A stretch of 64,000 nt of DNA from Cristatella mucedo (taxonomy: Eukaryota; Bryozoa; Phylactolaemata; Cristatellidae), in assembly GCA_009760855.2 (NCBI GenBank), contig WPIO01000201.1, forward strand, positions 124,001-188,000, in the 5' to 3' direction. The notes beneath the pieces were generated by a model that was not told the DNA's origin, ran no database searches, and worked only from the letters and a program-made list of their open reading frames with translations. The translations under genes were made by a program, and so were the position numbers. Positions 24,280-33,915 of the stretch are shown here, one piece after another (the stretch's first letter is position 1; the number at the start of each line of letters is the position of its first letter).

Positions 24280-26144
24280 ACTAGAATGCTGTTCCTCGGT
24301 TCCTGGCTGCGCCTCAATGTCTGCATTTAAACAGGTCACCAGTGACATAGTCCTAAAGCTCGTATCTCAATCAAAGAAGACAACAAGTCCACTGGACCCT
24401 ATTCCCACTGTCCTGCTCCTACGTTGCATTGATCTGCTGCTGCCATGCATAACCAACATCATTAATATGTCATTAGCCTCAGGTCAGGTCCCAGCACCTT
24501 TCAAAAAAGCTGTAGTCAGGCCACTTCTCAAGAAAGCTACACTAGACCAAGAGAACTTAAGCAACTACCGCCCAGTCTCCCTTCTACCATTCCTATCAAA
24601 GACACTGGAACGGGTCGCGGCAGACCAGCTGAACTCGTATATCGAAACCTCACACCTTGCTAGTAAGTTCCAGTCTGGCTTTAGAGCTAATCACTCCACA
24701 GAGTCAGCCTTGCTTCGGGTATACAACGACCTTCTTAGGAATGCAGACATGAGTAGAGTGTCTCTTCTTGTTTTGCTCGATCTTTCGGCAGCTTTTGATA
24801 CCATCGATCACAAAGTACTTCTAGAGCGCCTCTCATCTCGCCTGGGCATCACTGGCACTGCTCTGCAGTGGTTCAGGTCCTATCTCAGTGGGAGACTCCA
24901 GAGTGTTGACGTGAATGGACAAAGATCATCTGAAGTACCTCTAAAATATGGAGTACCTCAGGGCTCTGTGCTAGGTCCTGTCCTTTTCACCGTTTATACT
25001 CTCCCTCTCGCTGATGTGATTGCCAAGCACAATCTAGGCTTTCACTTCTATGCGGATGACACTCAGTTGTACCTTTGCTTTGATCCCTCCCAGCCTTCGA
25101 GCACCTCAAATTCTCTCAACTCACTTGCTGCATGCATTGATGACATCCGATCATGGATGGCAGCAAATTTTCTAAAACTAAACGATGATAAAACTAACTT
25201 ACTAGTTATGGGCAAACCTAGTGTTATTCAGAAATTGGAAAGGCTGACTTTCAAAATTGGCTCTGCCAGCATATCTCCAGTTGCATCAGCTCGAAATCCA
25301 GGTGTCATATTCCAAAGCGACCTCTCGTTAGACGACCACATCAGCTCCACAGTCAAATCAGCCTATTTTCAGCTTCATAACATTGCTAAAATTAGGGCTT
25401 GTTTAGATAAGGATACCACGTCCAAGTTGGTCCATGCATTCGTGACATCTCGTCTCGACTTCTGCAACTCACTGCTTACTGGCCTACCAGCATGTGCGAT
25501 CAGGCGATTGCAGCTGGTGCAAAACTCTGCAGCTAGGCTTGTCTGTCGTGAGCGTCGCAGTTGCCACATTACTCCACTTCTCGCCGACCTGCACTGGTTA
25601 CCAGTCAAGCAACGGATTGACTTCAAGGTTTTGTCGCTCACTTTTAGGTCTCTTCATTCTATGGCTCCAGCCTATCTTTCAGAGATACTACCCCATCAGG
25701 CAAAGCATCGTACCACTCGCTTTTCGGAATCCAACAGTCTAGAAATACCTCGTACAAACCTTAAATCCTTTGGAGACAGTGCATTTAGCTCGTATGCTCC
25801 CACAGCCTGGAACTCTCTCCCGACCTGCATCAGAACATCCCCTGACCTGACCACATTTAAAAGAAACTTAAAAACATACCTACTTAGGACAGCATTTAGT
25901 GGGTCCTTGTGATTCGTCCTCGATGTGCTTATGCGTGCTGACACTGTTCATGCGGCCAGTAACCACATTTGCATGCTGACCCTGTGCATGTAACCCCTAA
26001 CCATGTGATTCATTTTGTTTGTTTTTCAAGCATGATTTTACTTACTATTCTATTGCGTATCACTTTGCAGCAAATGTAAAGCGCCTAGAAAGAGATTAAG
26101 TTCTCTGAGGGCGCTTTATCAAGTGCAATATTATTATTATTATT
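24280..26144 (+). mobile_element. young LINE LA insertion with 7-bp target duplication
   Basis: It is flanked by ATAGGCT at 24273-24279 and 26145-26151. It is 5'-truncated inside ORF2 and ends with the 3' hairpin (8-bp stem AAAGCGCC/GGCGCTTT at 26078-26117 plus inner AGAGA/TCTCT) and a (ATT)n tail. It lies in the opposite orientation to the old copy it interrupts. Sequence is nearly identical to the copies at 28.7-30.8 and 39.8-42.7 kb, so it inserted recently. Confidence 0.95.
24281..25912 (+). CDS. LINE ORF2 fragment: reverse transcriptase and C-terminal domain, intact frame
   Basis: The frame is open from the truncation point (LECCSSVPGC) to the natural stop; the first ATG (24317) gives 531 residues. 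Visible motifs are FRANHSTESALL, motif A LLDLSAAFDTIDHK (about 154-167), motif B YGVPQGSVLGPVLF (about 211-224), catalytic motif [12 protein letters not shown] (about 242-252, YADD intact), thumb-region block SWMAANFLKLNDDKTNLLV, and the C-terminal block APAYLSEILP ... APTAWNSLPTCI. In CR1/L2 elements this protein nicks DNA and reverse transcribes its own RNA at the target. The N-terminal endonuclease is missing through 5' truncation, so the copy is not autonomous even though the RT frame is unbroken. Confidence 0.93.
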   Translation, partial: LECCSSVPGCASMSAFKQVTSDIVLKLVSQSKKTTSPLDPIPTVLLLRCIDLLLPCITNIINMSLASGQVPAPFKKAVVRPLLKKATLDQENLSNYRPVSLLPFLSKTLERVAADQLNSYIETSHLASKFQSGFRANHSTESALLRVYNDLLRNADMSRVSLLVLLDLSAAFDTIDHKVLLERLSSRLGITGTALQWFRSYLSGRLQSVDVNGQRSSEVPLKYGVPQGSVLGPVLFTVYTLPLADVIAKHNLGFHFYADDTQLYLCFDPSQPSSTSNSLNSLAACIDDIRSWMAANFLKLNDDKTNLLVMGKPSVIQKLERLTFKIGSASISPVASARNPGVIFQSDLSLDDHISSTVKSAYFQLHNIAKIRACLDKDTTSKLVHAFVTSRLDFCNSLLTGLPACAIRRLQLVQNSAARLVCRERRSCHITPLLADLHWLPVKQRIDFKVLSLTFRSLHSMAPAYLSEILPHQAKHRTTRFSESNSLEIPRTNLKSFGDSAFSSYAPTAWNSLPTCIRTSPDLTTFKRNLKTYLLRTAFSGSL

Positions 26145-26808
26145 ATAGGCTGGAGCCAAAGAATGTGGGATGTAAAAGTGAGTGGTAATACTAGAAGTCA
26201 CTCCATTACTTAACTGGGAGTCAGTGCCGATTGGCGAGGAAGGTGTGCTGTGCCACGCTCTAGACAGACAAGGTTGGCTGCAGAGTTGTGCACAAGCTGT
26301 AAGCTCAGACTGGCATACCAGAAAGCTGTGGATTACAGAAATCACGACGATTCTTTACAAATGCATGGATCAATTTCCCTGTGGCATCCATTTCTAAACT
26401 AGTATTATTTTAGCAATGCGAGTCTAGGTTTCTGAATAATAGGTAGACTTGACGGTCTAGCTGATGCTAGCATCTAATGAAAGGTCATGTTGGGACAGGG
26501 CAGCTAGGTTATTTGCAGATTTGATAGGAGATCTGCTGGCAAAGGCAATTGTGAGCGTTGACATTTCAAATTCACGAATCTCAAAGTTTTCCCCTAACAA
26601 GAAAGTTGCTTTTATTGTAATGCAAATTAAGGAAGTTCTCGGCCATTCATAGACGGACGTAATCAATACATGCAGATACGAGTTGCGAGAACTCGACGTG
26701 CTCGACGGCTGGGCAGGATGAGAGCGATGATAGAACAGAGTTTCATCTGCTTAGAGGTGGAAGCCTAGATTGAGTCTAGCAATCACAGTAGTAAGATGGA
26801 AATTATAA

Positions 26809-28642
26809 TATGATATAATAATAATAATAATAATAATAATGCACTTGATAACGCCCCATCTGAGAACTCAATCTCTTTCTAAGCGCTTTGCATTTGCTGC
26901 ACAGGGAAACGCAATTGAATGGTCAGTAGCATCATGCTTCATAAACATCAGCAACCTGGTTAGGGGTAAAATGCACAGGGTAAACATACAAGTGCGGTTA
27001 GTGGCAGCATGCAGTGTCAGCACTCATAGGCACGTGAATGACGAATTACAGGGACTCACTAAAATACTGTCCTAAATAGATGTGTTTTTAAGTTCTTTTT
27101 TATTGTGGTCAAGTCAGGGGATGTTGTGACACAAGTACAGGTGAGATATCTACTCTGGGAGCATACGAAGTTAATGCGCAGTCTCCAAAGGAGTTTAGGT
27201 TTTTACGAGGCATTGGTAAACTGTTGGATTCCGAAAAGCAGGTGGTACGATGCTTGGCCTGGTAGCGTAGTAGATCTGAGCGACAGGCTGGAGACGCAGA
27301 ATGAAGTTACCTAAAAGTGAGGGACAAAACCTTGAAGTCAATCCGTTGCTTGACTGGTAGCAAGTGAAGGTCAGCTAGAAATTGCTAGATGTGGTAACTG
27401 CATTGCTCATGACAGACAAGCTTAGCTGCTGAGTTTTACACCAGATGTAAGCACATGATTGCACATGTCGGTTGGCCAGCAAGGAGTGAGTTACAGAAGT
27501 CAAGACGCAATGTCACAAATGCATGGACTAACTTAGACGTGGTATCATTATCTAAGCAAACCGGAATTTGAGCGATGTTAAGTATCGGAAAGTAGGCATA
27601 CTTGATTATGGAGCTGATGAGGTTGTCTAACGAGATGTTACTTTGAAACGTGACACCTAGATTTCGAGCTGATTCAACAGGAGATATGCTGGCAGAGCCA
27701 ATTTTGAGTGTTAGCCTTTCCAATTTCTGAATCACACTTGGTTCGCTCACGACTAGTTAGTTTGTTTAACTCCCATTTAATATAAACAAATTTACTGCCA
27801 TTAATTTGCAGATGTCGTAAATACATGCAGCAAAAGACGAGAGAATTTGATGTGCTCGAGGGCAAGGAGGTATCAAAGCAAACGTACAACTTAGTGTATT
27901 CTGCCTAGAAGTGAAAGCCAGGATTCTGCTAGGCAATCACATTGGCAAGAGGGAGAGTATAAACCGAGAAATGAACCGGACTTAACACGGAGCCCTGATG
28001 TACCCTGGATTTCAGAGGTGCTTCAGATAATCTTTTTCCATTTAGGTCAATACTCTGGGGTTTCCCAGTAAAATAATAACAATAATGCTAGCTGAATTAA
28101 CCGTCTCTTTTTTATAGCAACGGAAGAGCCTTTACGGCTATCACCACCGCTTGTATTGGCGATGAAAGATCGCCCACCGCAGTATTCGAACCCACGACCT
28201 CGGGGTCGAGGTCGTGAAAAGCAACCGCCTTACCGAATAGGACCTGAACATTGCAGAGAAGTGCCAGTGATGCCCAGGCAATTTGGGAGGCGCTCTAGAA
28301 GAACTTGGTGATCGATAGAATCAAATGCTCCCGAAAGATCGAGCCCAACAAACAGAGATGCTATACCCATTTCTGCATTCCTAAGTAGGTCGTTTTACTC
28401 CCAAAGCAACGCTGATTCTGTGGATTGATTTGCTTTAAAGACAGACTGGAACTTACTAGCAAGGTTTGAAGTTTCGAGATATGAGTTCAGCTGGCCTGTC
28501 ACGACTCGTTCCAGTGCCTTTGGTAGGAATGGTCGAAGGGAGACTGGCAGTAGCGTCTCAGTGTCTCTTGGTCTAGTGTTGCTTTCTCGAGAAGTGGCCT
28601 GAGTACAGCTTTTTTGAGAGTGGTGGGTGTTTGGGCGTGACC
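26809..28642 (-). mobile_element. LINE LA insertion of intermediate age, itself holding an S1 SINE
   Basis: It begins (plus strand) with a (TAA)n tail and the 3' hairpin and ends near the VVRPLLKKATLDQE coding region. Coding blocks are readable in pieces, for example SEPSVIQKLERLTLKIGSAS and LDFCNSLLAGQ (27436-27750), with stops and frameshifts. Candidate target duplications are ATTATAA (26802-26808) and TGTATAA (28643-28649), 5 of 7 matching. It carries the SINE at 28071-28240. Confidence 0.85.
28071..28240 (-). mobile_element. tRNA-derived SINE family S1 inside a LINE
   Basis: Reverse-complement S1 with AAT-rich tail, the TCTCTTTTTTATAGCAAC segment, TATCACCACCGCTTG, and a B box (reverse complement of ATTCGAACCCAC). 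The hairpin between boxes is perfect: CACGACCTCG (28193-28202), loop GGGT, CGAGGTCGTG (28207-28216). The A box end is truncated. LA sequence resumes directly on both sides, so the SINE is younger than the LINE. Confidence 0.87.
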
Positions 28643-28727
28643 TGTATAACCCGCGGGAATGGGGACCAAGCACAAAGCCTCGAGGTACACTATACTTAAG
28701 ATGTTCTTCGGATGATCTGGGCTTATT

Positions 28728-30752
28728 AATAATAATATTATAATAATAATATTGCACTTGATAAAGCGCCCTCAGAGAACTTAATCTCTTTCTAGGCGCT
28801 TTACATTTGCTGCAAAGTGATACGCAATAGAATAGTAAGTAAAATCATGCTTGAAAAGCAAACAAAATGAATAACATGGTTAGGGGTTACATGCACTGGG
28901 TCAGCATGCAAATGTGGTTAGTGGCAGCATGAACAGTGTCAGCACGCATAAGCACATCGAGGACGAATCACAAGGACCCACTAAATGCCGTCCTAAATAC
29001 GTATGTTTTTAAGTTTCTTTTAAATGTGGTCAGGTCAGGGGATGTTCTGATGCAGGTCGGGAGGGAGTTCCAGGCTGTGGGAGCATACGAGCTAAATGCA
29101 CGGTCTCCAAAGGATTTAAGGTTTGTACGAGGTATTTCTAGACTGTTGGATTCCGAAAAGCGAGTGGTACGATGCTTTGCCTGATGGGGTAGTATCTCTG
29201 AAAGATAGGCTGGAGCCATAGAATGAAGAGACCTAAAAGTGAGCGACAAAACCTTGAAGTCAATCCGTTGCTTGACTGGTAACCAGTGCAGGTCGGCGAG
29301 AAGTGGAGTAATGTGGCAACTGCGACGCTCACGACAGACAAGCCTAGCTGCAGAGTTTTGCACCAGCTGCAATCGCCTGATCGCACATGCTGGTAGGCTA
29401 GTAAGCAGTGAGTTGCAGAAGTCGAGACGAGATGTCACGAATGCATGGACCAACTTGGACGTGGTATCCTTATCTAAACAAGCCCTAATTTTAGCAATGT
29501 TATGAAGCTGAAAATAGGCTGATTTGACTGTGGAGCTGATATGGTCGTCTAACGAGAGGTCGCTTTGGAATATGACACCTAGATTTCGAGCTGATGCAAC
29601 TGAAGATATGCTGGCAGAGCCAATTTTGAAAGTCAGCCTTTCCAATTTCTGAATAACACTAGGTTTGCCCATAACTAGTAAGTTAGTTTTATCATCGTTT
29701 AGTTTTAGAAAATTTGCTGCCATCCATGATCGGATGTCATCAATGCATGCAGCAAGTGAGTTGAGAGAATTTGAGGTGCTCGAAGGCTGGGAGGGATCAA
29801 AGCAAAGGTACAACTGAGTGTCATCCGCATAGAAGTGAAAGCCTAGATTGTGCTTGGCAATCACATCAGCGAGAGGGAGAGTATAAACGGTGAAAAGGAC
29901 AGGACCTAGCACAGAGCCCTGAGGTACTCCATATTTTAGAGGTACTTCAGATGATCTTTGTCCATTCACGTCAACACTCTGGAGTCTCCCACTGAGATAG
30001 GACCTGAACCACTGCAGAGCAGTGCCAGTGATGCCCAGGCGAGATGAGAGGCGCTCTAGAAGTACTTTGTGATCGATGGTATCAAAAGCTGCCGAAAGAT
30101 CGAGCAAAACAAGAAGAGACACTCTGCCCATGTCTGCATTCCTAAGTAGGTCGTTGTATACCCGAAGCAATGCTGACTCTGTGGAGTGATTAGCTCTAAA
30201 GCCAGACTGGAACTTACTAGCAAGGTGTGAGGTTTCGATATACGAGTTCAGCTGGTCTGCCACGACCCGTTCCAGTGTCTTTGATAGGAATGGTAGAAGG
30301 GAGACTGGGCGGTAGTTGCTTAAGTTCTTTTGGTCTAGTGTAGCTTTCTTGAGAAGTGGCCTGACTACATCTTTTTTGAAAGGTGCTGGGACCTGACCTG
30401 AGGCTAATGACATATTAATGATGTTGGTTATGCATGGCAGCAGCAGATCAATGCAACGTAGGAGCAGGACAGTGGGAATAGGGTCCAGTGGACTTGTTGT
30501 CTTCTTTGATTGAGATACGAGCTTTAGGACTACATCACTAGTGACCTTTTTAAATGCAGACATTGAGGCGCAGCCAGGAACCGAGGAACAGCATTCTAGT
30601 GGGAAGGTTGTCATCGCAGGGATGGATTCCCTGATTTTGTCTATCTTCTGCACAAAGAATCGAGAGAAGCGATCGGCTAGATCATCACAAGGATCATCAG
30701 GTAACGAGCTAACCTGGGAACGGTTGAGGAGATGGTTTATTGTCGACATCAG
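28728..30752 (-). mobile_element. young LINE LA insertion with 7-bp target duplication
   Basis: It is flanked by GCTTATT at 28721-28727 and 30752-30758 (the outermost G and C may belong to the element). The plus-strand left end is the (AAT)n tail followed by the hairpin and 3' UTR; the 5' truncation is at the LMSTINHLLN coding segment. It interrupts the old LA copy. Confidence 0.95.
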
Positions 30753-30761
30753 CTTATTCAC
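28968..30761 (-). CDS. LINE ORF2 fragment: reverse transcriptase, intact frame of 597 codons
   Basis: This is the longest unbroken RT frame here. LA-derived coding starts at MSTINHLLNRSQV; the first few residues come from flanking DNA. Motif A is DLSAAFD at 221-227, PQG of motif B at 280-282, YADD of motif C at 311-314. The linker before the RT (SRFFVQKIDKIRESIP) and the C-terminal domain to AFSGSL are complete. The protein differs from the 24.3 kb copy at about a dozen residues over the shared 531. The endonuclease domain is absent, so it cannot encode a complete element. Confidence 0.93.
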   Translation of the reverse strand: MNKLMSTINHLLNRSQVSSLPDDPCDDLADRFSRFFVQKIDKIRESIPAMTTFPLECCSSVPGCASMSAFKKVTSDVVLKLVSQSKKTTSPLDPIPTVLLLRCIDLLLPCITNIINMSLASGQVPAPFKKDVVRPLLKKATLDQKNLSNYRPVSLLPFLSKTLERVVADQLNSYIETSHLASKFQSGFRANHSTESALLRVYNDLLRNADMGRVSLLVLLDLSAAFDTIDHKVLLERLSSRLGITGTALQWFRSYLSGRLQSVDVNGQRSSEVPLKYGVPQGSVLGPVLFTVYTLPLADVIAKHNLGFHFYADDTQLYLCFDPSQPSSTSNSLNSLAACIDDIRSWMAANFLKLNDDKTNLLVMGKPSVIQKLERLTFKIGSASISSVASARNLGVIFQSDLSLDDHISSTVKSAYFQLHNIAKIRACLDKDTTSKLVHAFVTSRLDFCNSLLTSLPACAIRRLQLVQNSAARLVCRERRSCHITPLLADLHWLPVKQRIDFKVLSLTFRSLHSMAPAYLSEILPHQAKHRTTRFSESNSLEIPRTNLKSFGDRAFSSYAPTAWNSLPTCIRTSPDLTTFKRNLKTYVFRTAFSGSL

Positions 30762-30795
30762 ATTATTACTGCGGACTCACCCATTGAGACAATAC

Positions 30796-31069
30796 CTTAA
30801 CTTTTTCTCTATATGTATTGGCAAGGAAAGCAGTATCAAATTTACTCATATTAGAATTAGAGAACTTGTACGATAACTTCCACGGTGCTGTTGGTGTTCC
30901 TGGACTAGATGAGGACCGTTACTTAGCTGTAACGGTTGGCTAATTAAATAATGCAGAGGTGACCATTTACCAAATATAAGTCCTGAAGTTACTACATTTT
31001 TCTGTCAACAAGTTTCAAGCGAACGGCTGCCTTATGAGACCAGGCAATACAACGGCATAGCTTTTTAAC
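30796..31069. other. no feature recognised
   Basis: Short unique stretch between the nested cluster and a LINE tail. Confidence 0.4.
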
Positions 31070-31290
31070 TGTGACCTAGAGCAAGGCCCTGATGCTGACT
31101 GACCCTGTGAATGCTGACCCTGTGAATGCTGACCCTGTGCATGCTGACCCAGGGCATGTCACTCCAAACCTTGCTATTCTTGTTGTGTATTTATCATGCT
31201 ACGACTAACCATTCAATCGTGCTTCATTTGTAGCATCTGTAAAGTGCCTCGAAATAGATCGAGTTCTCTGATGGTGCTACAATACGTATA
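31070..31290 (+). mobile_element. LINE family LA, old 3' UTR fragment with local tandem expansion
   Basis: LA 3' UTR words (GCTGACCCTGTGCAT, ACCATTCAATCGTGCTTC) and the hairpin region GTGCCTCGAAATAGATCGAG are present, with the older GATGGTGCTAC ending. The word GCTGACCCTGTGAAT is repeated four times (31098-31158, 15-bp period), where other LA copies have one. Confidence 0.82.
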
Positions 31291-32032
31291 TTATCACTAA
31301 GGCCAAAAGATTTGTTCCTCGGTGTTGAAATGAATTTTTTTTTAGCATACTGTAGCCCCGTCGTTTCCCAAACTAACCAAATCTCTATGTTTTTTTGCTG
31401 ATCTGTGTCCCACTTTCTATTCATGCGTAAGCGGAAATGAAAGAAACTATGCCTGAAAAAGGTCAATTGCTGGCTTAGAGTTATCTAGAATCGATACCCG
31501 ACTTCTGTTTCCCAGGCTTGGTAGGATGGCTTAGAGCCCTGTAACTGTAATTGACACTAACATCAATAATGTTAATTACATCAATGTAGTATCCCAAGAG
31601 AGCTAAATACATTTCTGGGCACATTGCGGATGCTGAAATGGACGAAACTATCCCATGCCCGGTTGGTCACCACCGAGTAACCTTCAGCTCCTTGCACTTT
31701 GGCTGAGCTCTGCAGGTTCTGACTGAGAGTCTGCTGCTACATTGACTGCCAATTATGCTGCTAGAGAGAGAATCGCTGAAATCCTGAAAATCAAGTCTGC
31801 AAGTGACCACCACGAGTGCAACGCCTAAGGCTGCGAGCTAATCCTGCATTACAGGTACGTTGGCATGGCAAAAGCAATCAATCTATGCTCTTAGATAATA
31901 CGTAGCTGTGATTATGATTACGGCTTCTCGTTGCTGGGCTTGTACCACTATCGGGATCTTACATATCGTTTTTACTGACTGAGTAGTTTTGTACAACTAT
32001 GTGACCACTAAATTGCTACTGCTGCTGGATTT
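31291..32032. other. no feature recognised
   Basis: Nothing identifiable. Confidence 0.4.
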
Positions 32033-32087
32033 TTAGTGCTGTACTGCCACCGACGGCTCAAAAAAAGTAGCTACTTAGCTGTGCATT

Positions 32088-32348
32088 TAGTTTGGGTTGT
32101 GTATTTGCAGGTTTTCGTGCATTTGCTTGTGTTATATTGTTTGCGTATGATTCTAGGTGTGTACGTGCATATATATATATATATATATATTTATTTATTA
32201 TATATTATAAATATTATATATATATATATTTAATTTTATAATATATAATATATATATATATATACATTCATTACAGACCTAGAATCATGCGCAAACAATA
32301 GAACACAAGCAAATGTACGAAAACCTGCAAATGCACAACCCAAACGAA
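32088..32348. repeat. long inverted repeat around an AT-rich core
   Basis: The left arm (32088-about 32162) and the reverse complement of the right arm (about 32274-32348) agree at about 69 of 75 positions, beginning TTTGGGTTGTG and ending GATTCTAGG. The centre is about 110 bp of TA/TTTA repeats. Shorter matching words outside the arms (AGTGCTGTA, TGCCAC) suggest the repeat once reached about 32033-32390. It could extrude as a cruciform or give a long hairpin RNA. It may be a foldback or MITE-like element, but no target duplication was found. Confidence 0.85.
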
Positions 32349-32488
32349 AGTGCTATATGTGGCATCAAGTGTTACAGCACTGTGGTTATTAAAAACACAC
32401 ACACACATATATATCATGATCATATTGTAATATTATATCCGATCATATTGTATCACAGTAGCCCAGCAACATGATATGCCTATTCCTT

Positions 32489-32542
<54 letters not shown>

Positions 32543-32562
32543 ACACACACACACACACACAC
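32489..32562. repeat. (CA)n microsatellite
   Basis: About 74 bp of CA with one CTCA interruption. Confidence 0.95.
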
Positions 32563-32589
32563 CATGCCACCTACACATGGATGTCCGTT

Positions 32590-32890
32590 TGTAAGTTTGC
32601 GTGTGTGCGTGTGCATGTGCATGTGTGTGCACGGCTTTTCTCAAGTGTTTATGTGTGGGTGTGTATGTGTTTGCAGCTGGATGTTTTTACAGTTATCTAC
32701 GTATACCGGTGTTTGTGTCTATTTGAGTGTGCATTCGTGTTTGCATTAGTTCATGCCTGTATGTTTATTTGTGAATGGGTGCCGGCACGTATGTCTGATT
32801 GCGTGTGCCTTAACACGTATTCGTGCATACGGTTGCATGTGTGTGTTTATGCGTATATGTGTTTGTGTGTATGTGTGTGTGTGTGTGTTT

Positions 32891-32923
<33 letters not shown>

Positions 32924-33210
32924 GGTCTGTAGCTTAGTGATTGTAAAGTTATCTTGCATACAGGGGTTTGTCTACGATTGTTAGTACGTGTGTGTTTGTA
33001 TGAGTTAAAGAATCTACTTGCATACCGTGTGTGTATGTATGTGCACGTGGCGTGTATGTGTATGTAGGTTTGTGTTTGTGTATGGATGCTATTGAACGTG
33101 TGCTTGTGAGGGTGTGTGCCTGTGATTGCGAGTATTTTGCAGATAGAATGGCTGCGAGTGTAGATGTATCTGTGTGTGTCTGCGAATGCTAGTGTCTGTT
33201 TGTGCACGAC
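32590..33210. repeat. degenerate GT-rich tract
   Basis: About 600 bp of TG/TATG/CGTG-rich DNA with a clean (GT)n core at 32870-32925. All open frames here are repeat artefacts. Confidence 0.9.
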
Positions 33211-33214
33211 TGTG

Positions 33215-33382
33215 TAGAGCTGTGACCGCTTATTTGTTAAGGTGGTTGGTTTTCAAAACCTTGGTCCAGAGGTCGTGAGTTCAAATCCTGCAGTTGGCGA
33301 CTTTTTTGGCCGCTGCAAGTAGTCGTAGTAGGCGTAAAAGCTTTTCTGTCACTATTCAAAAGAGGCTGTTGAATCTGCAAGT
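33215..33382 (+). mobile_element. tRNA-derived SINE family S1
   Basis: It interrupts the GT-rich tract. Degenerate A box (about 33222-33242), B box GAGTTCAAATCC (about 33277-33288), body GGCCGCTGCAAGTAGTCG, then CTTTTCTGTCACTATTC, AAAAGAGGCTGTTGAATC. The tRNA-type head and body order are clear. Confidence 0.82.
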
Positions 33383-33404
33383 TTGTGTAGCTCGGTGTCA
33401 AGAC

Positions 33405-33666
33405 AGATGTGTATGCATATATATGTTTGCATGTGCATGCACTTGAGTGTGGGTTCGTGTGTGTTGAAGCACGTTTTTTTTTTATAAATGTGCATGCAAA
33501 CGCATGTATGTATGTGTGTGCATGTGTGTGTGTGTGTCTGTGTGGTTTTGCACATGTAAGAATGTAAGTGCGCATGTGCATGCGCATGTGCGCGTGCGTG
33601 CGCGTGTGCGCGTGCGTGTGTGTGAGTGTGTGTGTGTGTGTGCGTGTGTGCGTACGTGCGTGCGTG

Positions 33667-33710
<44 letters not shown>

Positions 33711-33915
33711 CATGCTTGTATGCACTTGTGTCTGTGTGTGTATGTCTGTGTGTGTGTGCGTGTGTGTGTGCTTGTGTGTGTGTATACTTGGGGCACATTC
33801 GTGTGTGTGTGTGTGTTTGTGTGCATGCTTGTACGCACGTGTGTGTGTATATGCTTTGAGCACATTCGCGTGTGTGTGTTCACAATTGTGTGCGGGTCTG
33901 TGTGTGTGCACATGT
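33405..33915. repeat. GT/GC alternating tract
   Basis: About 500 bp dominated by GTGTG, GTGCGTGC and CATGTGC words. Long runs are strictly alternating purine-pyrimidine (for example about 33567-33720). The Cys/Val and His/Thr open frames over it are not genes. Confidence 0.93.

Larger units (their letters stand above)
23803..30795 (-). mobile_element. old LINE LA copy split into four pieces by later insertions
   Basis: Pieces of one old minus-strand LA copy lie at 23803-24279, 26145-26808, about 28643-28727 and 30759-30795. Each piece resumes in the LA sequence where the previous one stopped: at the ATAGGCT site near the APAYLS coding region, at the TATAA site after motif C, and at the ATTCACATC site near the NGQRSSE coding region. 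The gaps hold three younger LA copies, listed separately. All pieces share similar heavy decay, unlike the inserts. Confidence 0.8.

Noticed and set aside
25375-25641. 88-codon and 82-codon frames repeated within many LINE copies
   Set aside because: These are antisense or shifted-frame shadows of the LINE ORF2 C-terminal region; they recur only because the LINE recurs.
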